A DNA stretch of 64,000 nt from the NCBI RefSeq assembly GCF_002899945.2, contig NZ_PPEG02000005.1:62001-126000 (forward strand), written 5' to 3'. Below the pieces are notes generated by a model that ran no database searches, was not told the DNA's origin, and was given only the letters and a program-made list of their open reading frames with translations. The position numbers and the translations under genes were made by a program. Shown here piece by piece: positions 11,102 through 19,474 of the stretch (the first letter of the stretch is position 1; each line of letters begins with the position of its first letter). The stretch is from Chryseobacterium viscerum (GTDB lineage: Bacteria > Bacteroidota > Bacteroidia > Flavobacteriales > Weeksellaceae).

Positions 11102-11878
11102 ATGAATCCAGTAGAAAAAGGCTATAAGAAAGTCAACGGAATCCAATTGTATTATGAGATCTATGGATCTGGAAAACCTTTGGTTCTGGTACATGGAGGA
11201 GGTTCTTCTATCCTGTACGATTTTGAAGAGGTTATTGTAAGACTGAAGAACAGCTTTCAGCTAATAGGAATCGATCTGCAGAATCATGGACGAAGTGAGC
11301 ATCGCGATATTCCTGAAACATTTGAACAGGATGCTGATGATGTTGCCGGACTTTTGGCAGAACTCAACATTAAAAAAGCCTCGTTCTGGGGATTCAGCAA
11401 CGGTGGAAATACGGTGATGCAGATTGCTCATCGCCATCCGGGAATCGTAGAAAAATTGGTTGTGGCCTCAGCATTTTATAAAAGAAACGGAATGATAGAT
11501 GGGTTTTTTGAAGGAATGCAGGAAGCAACATTTGAATCTATGCCGGAGCCTTTCAAAATTAATTTTTTAAACCTCAATCCGGACTTTTCAAAGCTGGAGA
11601 ACCTTTTTGAGAAAGACTGCAGAAGGATGCAGACTTTTGAAGATTGGAATGATGAAGTGCTGGCTTCCATACAATCCCCCGCATTATTCATCAGTGGAGA
11701 TAGAGACGTTATGAAACCGGAGCACGCAGCAGCGATGTGGCGTCTGGTGAAAAACTCAAGATTAATGATCCTTCCCGGAACTCATGGCGTATATATGATG
11801 CCGGACTTTGACGGAAGTATTGATGAAAATTTAATAGACTTTACAGTCAAAGAAGTAGAAAAATTTTTAACCCATTAA
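11102..11878 (+). CDS. Alpha/beta hydrolase
   Basis: A 258-residue alpha/beta-hydrolase-fold protein. The oxyanion motif is LVHGGGSS near residue 30, the nucleophile is Ser99 in GFSNGG, an acid is probably in SGDRDVM (about residue 200), and the catalytic His228 is in LPGTHG. It has no signal peptide. It starts 3 nt after the stop of the DinB-like gene, so the two form a mini-operon. Substrate unknown; esterase or C-C hydrolase activity is possible. Confidence 0.88.
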   Translation: MNPVEKGYKKVNGIQLYYEIYGSGKPLVLVHGGGSSILYDFEEVIVRLKNSFQLIGIDLQNHGRSEHRDIPETFEQDADDVAGLLAELNIKKASFWGFSNGGNTVMQIAHRHPGIVEKLVVASAFYKRNGMIDGFFEGMQEATFESMPEPFKINFLNLNPDFSKLENLFEKDCRRMQTFEDWNDEVLASIQSPALFISGDRDVMKPEHAAAMWRLVKNSRLMILPGTHGVYMMPDFDGSIDENLIDFTVKEVEKFLTH

Positions 11879-12033
11879 AACCTTTCAAATAGTATGCTGA
11901 GTGAAGGTAAATCATGCTGATTGATTCCCTTTTAAATTAAAACTCTGCTTACTATTCATAGTAAATTAATCAATCCTTAATGGATCAATAGGAGAACCTT
12001 TACTTTATAATAATAACTTTAAAATTTAAAATC

Positions 12034-12465
12034 ATGGCTAAATTAAATCCGTATCTAAATTTTGACGGAACAGCTGAAGAAGCGTTCAATTTTTACAAAA
12101 CTATTTTTGGAGGTGAATTCGTCGGAGGAATTCATAAAATGGGAAATGCTCCAGGCACCGAAAACCTCTCTGAAGAAGAAAAAAACAGAGTAATGCACAT
12201 CGCACTGCCTATTGGGGGCGACCTTTTAATGGCATCTGATATTGTACCCGGATTTGGACAGACCCTTACCGTAGGGAACAACAATTATGTTTCTATTTTC
12301 CCCGATTCCAGAAATGAAGCAGACAGACTTTTCAAAGAACTTTCTGACGGTGGAAATGTAGAAATGCCGATTGAAGATCAGTTTTGGGGAGACTATTTTG
12401 GTTGCTTTCAGGATAAATATGGTGTTCATTGGATGGTGAACTATAATGAAGAATATGCAAAATAA
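12034..12465 (+). CDS. VOC family protein (PhnB-like)
   Basis: A 143-residue protein with the PhnB/YjdN-type opening KLNPYLNFDGTAEEAFNFYKTIFGGEF and the end WGDYFGCFQDKYGVHWMVNY. This subgroup shares the fold of 3-demethylubiquinone methyltransferase-like VOC proteins and usually lacks a known activity. It is monocistronic: 155 nt of A/T-rich leader upstream, and a MITE-like element downstream separates it from the next gene. Confidence 0.87.
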   Translation: MAKLNPYLNFDGTAEEAFNFYKTIFGGEFVGGIHKMGNAPGTENLSEEEKNRVMHIALPIGGDLLMASDIVPGFGQTLTVGNNNYVSIFPDSRNEADRLFKELSDGGNVEMPIEDQFWGDYFGCFQDKYGVHWMVNYNEEYAK

Positions 12466-12497
12466 TCCTATATTTAACTAATGATAAAAGAGATGAG

Positions 12498-12631
12498 GCT
12501 GTCTCAAAAGTGTCATTCTGAACGCAGAGAAGGTCTGCGAATGGAGTGAAGAATCACATATAATTGGAAATCAATAAGATTCTTCCTTTATTAGAACGAC
12601 GGAAACCCAATTGTTTGACTTTTGAGACAGC
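12498..12631. mobile_element. MITE-like element with 14-bp terminal inverted repeats
   Basis: GCTGTCTCAAAAGT at 12498-12511 and its exact reverse complement at 12618-12631 bound a 134-bp non-coding unit. The interior contains a GTCATTCTGAACG box related to the dispersed repeats elsewhere in the window. There is no transposase. A clear target-site duplication was not seen. Confidence 0.55.
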
Positions 12632-12667
12632 TGCAGCTCTTTATTTAAACTTTAAAAAAATAGAACT

Positions 12668-13081
12668 ATGGATCCAATTAAAATAGACATTACAATTTTA
12701 GCACCGGTTGAAAAGGTTTGGAATTATTTCAATGAGCCAAAACATATCACAAAATGGAATTTCGCTCACGAAAGCTGGCAGTGCCCTAGTTCTGAAAATG
12801 ACCTTAAGGTAGGTGGTAAATTTAAAAATAGAATGGAAGCTAAAGACAAAAGCTTCGGATTTGATTTTGAAGGAGTATATGATGAAATTATTCCTCATGA
12901 AATCATCAAATATCATATTGAAGACGGACGTAAAGTAGAAGTCGTTTTCGATAAAATAGATGAAAATACAACGAAAGTCATTGAGATTTTCGAGCCCGAA
13001 AAGCAAAATTCCGTGGAAATGCAGCGAGATGGCTGGTATGCCATTCTTAACAACTTCCACAAATATGTTGAGAATCACTAA
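12668..13081 (+). CDS. SRPBCC family protein (AHSA1-like)
   Basis: A 137-residue START/Bet v1-fold protein with the classic opening KIDITILAPVEKVWNYFNEPKHITKWNF and a gly-rich turn KVGGKFKNRMEAKD. Members bind hydrophobic ligands or act as small-molecule chaperones or hydrolases; no catalytic residues can be assigned. A 36-nt leader separates the start from the MITE-like element upstream. The HhH-domain gene follows after 36 nt. Confidence 0.85.
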   Translation: MDPIKIDITILAPVEKVWNYFNEPKHITKWNFAHESWQCPSSENDLKVGGKFKNRMEAKDKSFGFDFEGVYDEIIPHEIIKYHIEDGRKVEVVFDKIDENTTKVIEIFEPEKQNSVEMQRDGWYAILNNFHKYVENH

Positions 13082-13117
13082 CTATATTTTTTTGTAGCCA
13101 TGATCAATTTAGTTATC

Positions 13118-13357
13118 ATGTCAAAGAGTTTAAATTCCATTTATACTTTTAATTATGACCCTCAAGAAGAATTTCTTCATGGGGTTATTGCAATACCTGC
13201 AAGAAGAGCTTTAGAAAAAGAAAAAATAAATTCTTTAGAAAAATTGTCGGATTATTCTGAAAAAGAAATTATGCAGCTTCATGGTTTCGGGAAAAACACG
13301 ATGGTGAAACTGAAGAACTATATGAAAGAAAATCAGGTAGGCTTTAAGGAAGTATAA
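13118..13357 (+). CDS. Small helix-hairpin-helix protein (RNAP alpha-CTD-like)
   Basis: A 79-residue protein, counted from the ATG at 13118; an ATG at 13100 would add six residues. The segment ALEKEKINSLEKLSDYSEKEI is followed by MQLHGFGKNTMVKLKNYMKE, the arrangement of the RNA polymerase alpha C-terminal domain and other HhH modules, suggesting nucleic-acid or protein contact. Proteins like this occur beside SRPBCC genes in Flavobacteriia. Function unknown. Confidence 0.72.
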   Translation: MSKSLNSIYTFNYDPQEEFLHGVIAIPARRALEKEKINSLEKLSDYSEKEIMQLHGFGKNTMVKLKNYMKENQVGFKEV

Positions 13358-13368
13358 CACTATATAAA

Positions 13369-13434
13369 CGAAACTTTATGCCCTTGCTGATAAAAACGAC
13401 TTGTCTCTTTTAACTGCAAAGGCATAAAGTTTCG
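13369..13434. repeat. Long inverted repeat, 19-bp arms with one mismatch
   Basis: Arms 13369-13387 (CGAAACTTTATGCCCTTGC) and 13416-13434 are reverse complements except for one position. The loop is 28 nt. There is no T-tract, so it is not a standard terminator; more likely a dispersed hairpin repeat. Confidence 0.6.
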
Positions 13435-13495
13435 CCTGCTCTATGTTTTTGTGAAAAATAGAATAAACATATTGCCCTAAATAAAATTTAAAATT

Positions 13496-14362
13496 ATGAA
13501 TAAAGATATTTTCCCATGTCTCTGGTATGACGGAGACGCCAAGCAGTCTGCAGAATTTTACTGTAAAGTTTTTGGAGGCGAAATTACGGCAGATACCCCT
13601 GTAGTGATGAATGTTGATCTGTTTGGACAGAGGCTGATGCTTCTGAACGGAGGTCCGCAATTTAAAAAAAATGCTTCTATCTCTTTCATGGTGATCTGTG
13701 AGACAGAAGATGAGGTTCAGAAATACTGGGATCAGTTACTGGATGGCGGTATGGCTCTGATGGAACTGGGTTCTTATTCATGGAGCAAAAAGTACGGTTG
13801 GGTTCAGGATAAATATGGCGTAACGTGGCAGCTGTTTTTGGGTGAAAAAGCAAGCGATCAGAAAATAATTCCTACTTTGATGTTTATCCATCAGAATAAC
13901 GGAAAAGCAAAAGAAGCAATAGAATTGTATACCCGTACTTTTCCCAACTCAAGCATAGGAAATATATTGACCTATGGAGCAGGAAGTGAAGGGCATGATA
14001 TACCAGAACCGGCAGAAAATGTTCAGCATGCCCATTTTGTGATTGACAACTACAGTTTATTCTGCATGGATAATTCTTACGATCATCAGTTTGATTTTAA
14101 TGAAGGAATATCATTGGTTGTAATGACTGATGACCAACAGCAGACTGATCATTACTGGAATACCCTGACGGCAGATGGAGGAAGAGAAAGTATGTGTGGC
14201 TGGTTAAAAGATAAATATGGAATGAGCTGGCAGATTGTACCTAAAAGACTTATTCAGCTCATGAACGATTCCAATCAGGAAAAAGCTTATAAAGTAGTGC
14301 AGGCCATGATGAAAATGCAGAGAATCATCATCCAGGATTTGGAAGATGCTTATCATTCTTAA
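13496..14362 (+). CDS. Two-domain VOC (PhnB-like) protein
   Basis: A 288-residue protein made of two PhnB-type VOC modules. The first covers about residues 1-122 (DIFPCLWYDGDAKQSAEFYCKVFGG to YGWVQDKYGVTWQLF) and the second about 128-262 (IIPTLMFIHQNNGKAKEAIELYTRTFP to LKDKYGMSWQIVPKRL). A C-terminal helical tail ends QRIIIQDLEDAYHS. The internal duplication gives a monomeric protein with the same fold as the single-domain dimer at 12034. No catalytic role can be assigned. Confidence 0.87.
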   Translation: MNKDIFPCLWYDGDAKQSAEFYCKVFGGEITADTPVVMNVDLFGQRLMLLNGGPQFKKNASISFMVICETEDEVQKYWDQLLDGGMALMELGSYSWSKKYGWVQDKYGVTWQLFLGEKASDQKIIPTLMFIHQNNGKAKEAIELYTRTFPNSSIGNILTYGAGSEGHDIPEPAENVQHAHFVIDNYSLFCMDNSYDHQFDFNEGISLVVMTDDQQQTDHYWNTLTADGGRESMCGWLKDKYGMSWQIVPKRLIQLMNDSNQEKAYKVVQAMMKMQRIIIQDLEDAYHS

Positions 14363-14410
14363 ATTATTTTCGGCGTATTGTTTGATATGATGTAGAGAAG
14401 AGATTTGCTT

Positions 14411-14656
14411 ATGAAAACACAGAGCAAATCAAAATCGAAGTCAAAAGTACCTAAAGAAGTAGTGTTTCCGGAAATTATCCGGAACGATTATAACGGAAGC
14501 CGGAAGCTGCTGGGTAAAAAAGCAGTTATTTCTGGAGAAGACAGCGGTACCGGACAGGCTGTAGCCGTTCATTTCGCCAGAAAAGGTAGAAGTAGTAATA
14601 TAACAACTTTCTCTCAAACGCGCTCCAGCCTAATCATCTGCAACCTAAAACCTTAA
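14411..14656 (+). pseudogene. Truncated N-terminal fragment of an SDR oxidoreductase
   Basis: The first ~60 residues (KVPKEVVFPEIIRNDYNGS, then KKAVISGEDSGTGQAVAVHFARKG) match the N-terminus of YhdG/YghA-like short-chain dehydrogenases. The cofactor loop normally reads TGGDSGIGxAVA and is damaged here: GEDSGTG. After residue ~61 the frame runs into unrelated sequence and stops at 81 codons, so the catalytic half is missing. The real downstream gene starts 9 nt later. It is probably a deletion remnant and is not expected to be active. Confidence 0.7.
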
Positions 14657-14664
14657 AAAAATAT

Positions 14665-15093
14665 ATGGAAAAATTATCATACGAAATAGAAATTAATGCC
14701 GAACCTGAAAAAGTATGGAGTGTGCTTTGGTCAGATATCACTTACAGGCAATGGACAACAGCTTTTACAGAGGGTTCTTTTTACGAAGGAGCTCTTGAAG
14801 AGAAAAGTATCATTAAATTTTTGGATCCCAAAAACAACGGAATGTACAGCCGGGTAGAAAAAGTAATCCCTAATGAGGAAATAAAATTTCTGCATCTTGG
14901 CGAAATTTATGAAGGCATTGAAGTGGCTCAGGACTGGGGTGAGGCAACAGAAGCCTATTTTCTTGAGGAGAACGAAGAAGGAACATTATTGAAAGTAGAA
15001 ATTCAGACTCCTGCAGAGTTTAAAGAATTTTTTGAAGAGAAATTTCCGAAAGCGATGCTTATTGTTAAGCACTTATCGGAAAACCAGCTGTAG
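14665..15093 (+). CDS. SRPBCC family protein
   Basis: A 142-residue START/Bet v1-fold protein, starting MEKLSYEIEINAEPEKVWSVL, with strands ending LLKVEIQTPAEFKEFFEEKFPKAM. It is paralogous to the next gene: both begin with LSYE.. and a proline/Lys-Val-Trp turn. It lies just behind the SDR fragment at 14411, so the deletion there has brought it close to that gene's promoter. Ligand unknown. Confidence 0.83.
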   Translation: MEKLSYEIEINAEPEKVWSVLWSDITYRQWTTAFTEGSFYEGALEEKSIIKFLDPKNNGMYSRVEKVIPNEEIKFLHLGEIYEGIEVAQDWGEATEAYFLEENEEGTLLKVEIQTPAEFKEFFEEKFPKAMLIVKHLSENQL

Positions 15094-15147
15094 TCATGCA
15101 TGAAGGAGGTTTATAAAATATTCTAACAAATCATTAAAATATAAAAT

Positions 15148-15606
15148 ATGGAAACCTTATCATACGAAACAATAATTGATGCTCCATTACAGAAAGTCTG
15201 GGACATTCTCTGGAGCCCTGAAACATATAGTGAATGGACCCTGTATTTCGGTGCCGGATCCATCATGAAATCCGACTGGAAAGTAGGAGGCAAAACCTAT
15301 TTTCTGAATGCTCACGGTGAAGGAATGGTCTCTACTATTGACAGTCTGGATGAACCCAATCAGATCGTATTCAAACATCTTGGGATGGTAGATAAAGACG
15401 GTAATGAGGATACACAAAGCAAAGAAGTCATGGAGTGGAATGGCAGTCTTGAAAAGTATTTTCTCATCGATTTTGACGGAAAAACAAAACTTCATGCCGA
15501 AGTTCATGTTGAAAAACAATGGGAGGACCATATGAATACAGGCTTTACAAAAGGATTGATGGTTGTAAAAAGCCTTGCCGAAGGAGTCAATTTAACCTCA
15601 GTATAA
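15148..15606 (+). CDS. SRPBCC family protein
   Basis: A 152-residue START/Bet v1-fold protein (METLSYETIIDAPLQKVWDILWSPETYSEWTLYF). It is a divergent paralogue of the gene 54 nt upstream and probably shares its transcript. The longer hairpin GSIMKSDWKVGGKTYF and the aromatic EWT box are typical of AHSA1-like members. The downstream DoxX gene follows by 41 nt, suggesting a three-gene unit. Confidence 0.85.
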   Translation: METLSYETIIDAPLQKVWDILWSPETYSEWTLYFGAGSIMKSDWKVGGKTYFLNAHGEGMVSTIDSLDEPNQIVFKHLGMVDKDGNEDTQSKEVMEWNGSLEKYFLIDFDGKTKLHAEVHVEKQWEDHMNTGFTKGLMVVKSLAEGVNLTSV

Positions 15607-15647
15607 AAAGATTAACTATCTTCCCTAATCCCTATCACCTAAAAAAT

Positions 15648-16106
15648 ATGAAACTATTAGTAATTCTTTTCGTAACATTTATTCTGGCTTTGCTGGGAAC
15701 TTTTTTATTTCAGGGAAAACCGGATTTTATATTTTCAGGTAACCTGGGAATGGCTGTTTTTATTCTGTTTACAGGTCTTTCACATTTTAAATTTCAGAAA
15801 GGAATGGCGATGATGATTCCTGATTTTATGCCTGCAAAAATGTTTTGGGTATATTGTACAGGAGTCCTTGAAATGGCAGCAGGAATTGGTCTTATGATTC
15901 CGGCCATTCGTGAAATAACAGCAATTTTACTGATCATTTTTTATGTATTGGTTTTTATTGCCAATATCAATTCTTCCAGAAAAAAGATTAATATTTTTAA
16001 AGCAGATCATACAGGTCCCGGGATGAAATATCTTTATTATCAAAGGATACCCATGCAGATTATTTTAATAGTCTGGACCTGGTATTTTGGAATTTATTTA
16101 CACTAA
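15648..16106 (+). CDS. DoxX-like integral membrane protein
   Basis: A 152-residue inner-membrane protein with four predicted helices, around residues 1-20, 30-48, 65-87 and 90-110, plus a final hydrophobic stretch (IPMQIILIVWTWYFGIYL). The motif FTGLSHFKFQKGMAMMIPDFMP and the following GVLEMAAGIGLM place it in the DoxX/DUF417-like group. Biochemical role unknown. The start is the ATG at 15648; the longer frame overlapping the SRPBCC gene is rejected. It is closed by a terminator. Confidence 0.85.
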   Translation: MKLLVILFVTFILALLGTFLFQGKPDFIFSGNLGMAVFILFTGLSHFKFQKGMAMMIPDFMPAKMFWVYCTGVLEMAAGIGLMIPAIREITAILLIIFYVLVFIANINSSRKKINIFKADHTGPGMKYLYYQRIPMQIILIVWTWYFGIYLH

Positions 16107-16108
16107 GT

Positions 16109-16138
16109 AAAAGACAGTCTAATAAGGCTGTCTTTTTT
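16109..16138 (+). terminator. Rho-independent terminator
   Basis: AAAAGACAG / CTGTCTTTT stem (9 bp) with a 10-nt loop and a T-run, directly after the DoxX stop codon. Confidence 0.8.
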
Positions 16139-16280
16139 AATAAAATCATTTTTTTTAAATTAATCGATAAAATAGTGTAACGTTTTATAGGGGTAATGTG
16201 TCTTATTGTATAAGTGCATTTATTTTTTATTGTTTTAAAAATAAGTGCTTTCTATAACTTTAACCTTAAAAACAGAAGTT

Positions 16281-18284
16281 ATGCACCTAAATCACAAAAT
16301 TTTCGGTACAGCCATTATTGTACTATCTACTATGATGATCAACGCACAAAGCTCTACAGCCAAGCTGCCGGGAGATCCTACTTTGCCATCTTCCAAGGCT
16401 AATCTTGAAAAACTTATTTCTTATGATAAAGGAAGTTTTACATACAAAGTGGAAGATTACTTTGCAAGACCAAAAGCCTCAGCATTTAAAATCTCTCCTG
16501 ATGGAAAATATCTTTCCTATAAAGAAAAAGATCAGGACAAAAAAAATCATGTCTATGTAAAAGACTTAAGTACGGGAAAAGCGACCAAAGCTATCGTAGA
16601 AAAAGACGATCTGATCAAAGGCTACGGCTGGCTGAATAAAAAACGTCTTTTTTATACTCAGGATAAAGGAGGAAACGAAAATATTCATTTGTATGCTACA
16701 GATATTGATGGAGGAAACCAAAAGGATTTGACACCCTTTGAGGGAGTTAAAGTAGGTTCTATAATTCCTGTAAAAGATACTGACTTTGTTGTGGTTACTA
16801 TGAATAAGAACAATAAGCAGATTTTTGAACCTTTTAAAATCAATTATATTACCGGAGAGACCACCCAGTTGTATGAAAATAAGAATGTAAACAGCCCTAT
16901 TGACGATTATATTTTTGATAAAGATGGAAATCTGAGAGGCTACAGCGTTCTGGAAAACGGACTGACAACAAAAACCTATTATAAAGATCTGCAGACAGGG
17001 AAATTCAATCTGATTAAATCTGCGGACTGGTCTGATACCTTTGGAATCATCGAATTTAATGAAAATTCTAAAAATAAAGATGAAGCATATGTTGTAACGA
17101 ATCTGGATAGTGATAAAGCGAGAATCGTTCTGTATGATCTAAAGAAAAATGCAGTGATTAAAGAAATCTATTCGAATCCTGTGTACGATGTAAGCTCATT
17201 AAGCACAGCTGGTAAAAACAGAAACTATGAACTGGATTATATCAGTTACGAAGGAACAAAAGGAGAGACTGTTCCGGTAAGTAAATTTTATAAGGAAATT
17301 GATGCCCAATTAAAATCTCAATTTGGGGGCAAAGAGTTCGGTATTGCTTCTTCAGATGATAACAATGATAAGCTCTTAGTTGTTGTGGGAAGTGACAAGC
17401 TTTATGGAACCTATTATGAATATGATACAAAAACGAAACAGACCAAACTTCTTTACAACCTGATGCCTCAGCTGAAGGAAGAAGATATGGCTGAAATGAG
17501 ACCTATTGAATTCAAAAGCAGAGACGGAGTTACTATTCACGGATATATCACACTGCCTAAAGCAGCATTGGACGGCAAAAAAGCTCCAATGATTGTGAAT
17601 CCTCACGGTGGTCCTCAGGGGATCAGAGACAGCTGGGGATTCAACCCGGAAGCGCAATTATTTGCAAGTCGTGGATATGCTACCCTTCAGGTCAATTTCA
17701 GAATTTCCGGAGGCTATGGTAAATCATTCCAGAAATCAGGTTATAAGCAAATTGGAAGAAAGGCAATGGATGATGTAGAAGATGGTGTAAAATATGCAAT
17801 CAGCCAGGGATGGGTAGATAAAGATAAAGTAGCCATCTATGGAGGAAGTCATGGTGGATATGCAACCTTAATGGGACTGATTAAAACTCCGGATCTGTAC
17901 GCGTGCGGAGTAGATTATGTAGGAGTATCCAACATATTTACCTTCTTTGCTTCCTTCCCGGAATACTGGAAACCCTATAAAGAAATGGTAAAACAGATCT
18001 GGTATGATCTTGATAATCCTGAAGAAGCAAAAATTGCTAAAGAAGTGTCTCCGGTGTTCCAGATAGACAAAATCAAGAAACCATTATTTGTAGTACAGGG
18101 AGCTAATGATCCAAGGGTAAATATCAATGAGTCTGATCAGATTGTAAAAGCTATGCGTGCTAAAGGTTTTGAAGTTCCTTATATGGTAAAATATGATGAA
18201 GGACACGGATTTGGAAAAGAACCAAACAGAATAGAACTTTACAAGTCGATGTTAGGATTCTTTGCAGAAAACTTTAACAAATAA
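16281..18284 (+). CDS. S9 family prolyl oligopeptidase-type serine peptidase, secreted
   Basis: A 667-residue exported peptidase. The signal peptide is MHLNHKIFGTAIIVLSTMMINAQ, with cleavage probably after AQ. A beta-propeller covers about residues 40-400 (WD-like strands such as FKISPDGKYLSYKEKDQDKK) and the catalytic alpha/beta-hydrolase domain about 410-667. The triad is visible: Ser523 in GGSHGGY, Asp610 in GANDPRVN and His642 in DEGHGF. It probably acts in the periplasm on proline- or aromatic-containing oligopeptides (DPP/POP group). The start at 16281 is chosen because it begins the signal peptide. It is monocistronic, with a terminator after the stop. Confidence 0.93.
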   Translation: MHLNHKIFGTAIIVLSTMMINAQSSTAKLPGDPTLPSSKANLEKLISYDKGSFTYKVEDYFARPKASAFKISPDGKYLSYKEKDQDKKNHVYVKDLSTGKATKAIVEKDDLIKGYGWLNKKRLFYTQDKGGNENIHLYATDIDGGNQKDLTPFEGVKVGSIIPVKDTDFVVVTMNKNNKQIFEPFKINYITGETTQLYENKNVNSPIDDYIFDKDGNLRGYSVLENGLTTKTYYKDLQTGKFNLIKSADWSDTFGIIEFNENSKNKDEAYVVTNLDSDKARIVLYDLKKNAVIKEIYSNPVYDVSSLSTAGKNRNYELDYISYEGTKGETVPVSKFYKEIDAQLKSQFGGKEFGIASSDDNNDKLLVVVGSDKLYGTYYEYDTKTKQTKLLYNLMPQLKEEDMAEMRPIEFKSRDGVTIHGYITLPKAALDGKKAPMIVNPHGGPQGIRDSWGFNPEAQLFASRGYATLQVNFRISGGYGKSFQKSGYKQIGRKAMDDVEDGVKYAISQGWVDKDKVAIYGGSHGGYATLMGLIKTPDLYACGVDYVGVSNIFTFFASFPEYWKPYKEMVKQIWYDLDNPEEAKIAKEVSPVFQIDKIKKPLFVVQGANDPRVNINESDQIVKAMRAKGFEVPYMVKYDEGHGFGKEPNRIELYKSMLGFFAENFNK

Positions 18285-18304
18285 ACTATTAATTTTATAA
18301 TGTG

Positions 18305-18339
18305 GAAACGGAAGGCAAAAGCCTTCCGTTTCTTTTTTT
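18305..18339 (+). terminator. Rho-independent terminator of the S9 peptidase gene
   Basis: 12-bp stem GAAACGGAAGGC / GCCTTCCGTTTC, AAAA loop, then seven T. Confidence 0.9.
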
Positions 18340-18660
18340 GTCATGGCAGGTGTTGGAAAAAGTCATTGCGAACCGAAGGTGAAGCAATCTCAATATTGTT
18401 TATACAATTGATGATGGGAAAACGCAAAAATATTTCGACTTCGCTCAATATGAGGTTTTTCAGCAAGCGATCTATTATTATTTTTCTCGCAGATCATGGA
18501 GATTACGCAGATCTTTTTCATAACCATCTGCCTCGTTTGTAAAATTAGCAAGAGGATTTAAAAATATGAGTGTTCAATTTTATCAGAGATAAAATCTTTA
18601 GCGCCTTTGAGTTTTCAAACCAAAAAAAGAATATTATTTTATAATTCATCATTCATACCC
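18340..18660. repeat. Composite intergenic repeat region B
   Basis: A gene-free stretch made of the same modules as 10273-10573. It has GTCATTGCGAACCGAAGGTG...AGCAATCTCA (18362-18392), TCTCGCAGAT...GATTACGCAGAT (18485-18512), a hairpin ATTTTATC/GATAAAAT (about 18576-18594) and a GCGCCTTTGAGTTTTC box (18600-18616). A short open frame here is made of repeat sequence and is not considered coding. Confidence 0.6.
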
Positions 18661-18771
18661 CTAGCCCCGATAGCAGCGGTTACCCCGCAACAAGAGTGGA
18701 TGCAGGAAGGTTTGAGCGGGGTAGTGTTGTGTGAGGAGTATGAGCGGATAGCGGGAACAAGCTTCTGAAAA
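18661..18771. repeat. GC-rich structured intergenic repeat
   Basis: Begins CTAGCCCCGATAGCAGCGG and ends GAGCGGATAGCGGGAACAAGC. It is strikingly GC-rich for this genome. TACCCCGC (18681-18688) and GCGGGGTA (18716-18723) form a perfect 8-bp inner stem, and CCCG/CGGG ends could close an outer one. I recall close copies between genes in many Flavobacteriaceae; its function is unknown. The remaining bases to 18884 are the leader of the sigma-factor gene. Confidence 0.5.
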
Positions 18772-18884
18772 ACAGGAAAATATTTTCATGAAATAAAGTT
18801 CGATGGATAAAAGAAAAATTGATTTGTAAGAAAAATATTTTAAATTTATTAAAGTAAAACCAAAAGGATAGCCGTCATAACAAT

Positions 18885-19463
18885 ATGGAGGTTGTCGAAA
18901 AAATAACAATGCCACAGAAGGAGAAAGAAAGCATCATCTCACAGACCGTTTCCAACTACGGAGGAAAGCTGATGTCTTATATTCGTCCCAAAGTGAAAAA
19001 CACGGAGGATGCGGAAGATATTCTACAAGAGGTGTGGTATCAGTTCAGTAGCCTTACGAATATTTCTGAAATCGTAAACGTTGGAGGCTGGCTGTACAGG
19101 GTAACGGCAAATAAAATCACAGACCGTTACCGCAAAAAGAAAACAGAAAATCTTGAAGATTTCGTATATGAGGATGAAGACGGCAGTTTTTCTATCAAGG
19201 ATATTCTTTTGATGGATGAGAGCGCCGGCCCTGAAGTGAAGATGTTTCAGGATGAGATCTGGAAAAAACTGTTCGAAGCACTTGATGAACTTCCCGAAAA
19301 ACAAAGGCTGGTCTACGTAGAAAATGAATTGAACGACAAAACCCTCCAGGAGATCGCCGATGAACAGGGAGAAAACATCAAGACCATCATCAGTAGAAAA
19401 AACTATGCTGTGAAGCACTTGAGAAACCGATTGAGAAAGTTATACGAAGATTTAAAAAGTTAG
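18885..19463 (+). CDS. RNA polymerase sigma factor, ECF (sigma-70) family
   Basis: A 192-residue sigma factor. Region 2 covers about residues 35-95 (ENTEDAEDILQEVWYQF-like, with VGGWLYRVTANKITDRYRKKK) and region 4 about 135-185 (LDELPEKQRLVYVENELNDKTLQEIADEQGENIKTIISRKNYAVKHLRNRL). ATGs at 18885 and 18909 are both possible starts. It is followed 11 nt later by a small membrane protein and then another small protein, with no recognisable FecR-type anti-sigma gene. The two small proteins are the obvious candidates for partners or targets. Confidence 0.92.
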   Translation: MEVVEKITMPQKEKESIISQTVSNYGGKLMSYIRPKVKNTEDAEDILQEVWYQFSSLTNISEIVNVGGWLYRVTANKITDRYRKKKTENLEDFVYEDEDGSFSIKDILLMDESAGPEVKMFQDEIWKKLFEALDELPEKQRLVYVENELNDKTLQEIADEQGENIKTIISRKNYAVKHLRNRLRKLYEDLKS

Positions 19464-19474
19464 AAAAAAAAATT

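Noticed and set aside
16214-16402. 62-residue ORF over the S9 peptidase start
   Set aside because: It overlaps the signal peptide in another frame with no homology or start context.
18300-18542. 80-residue ORF after the S9 peptidase terminator
   Set aside because: It begins inside the terminator and consists of the dispersed repeat boxes; composition is not protein-like.
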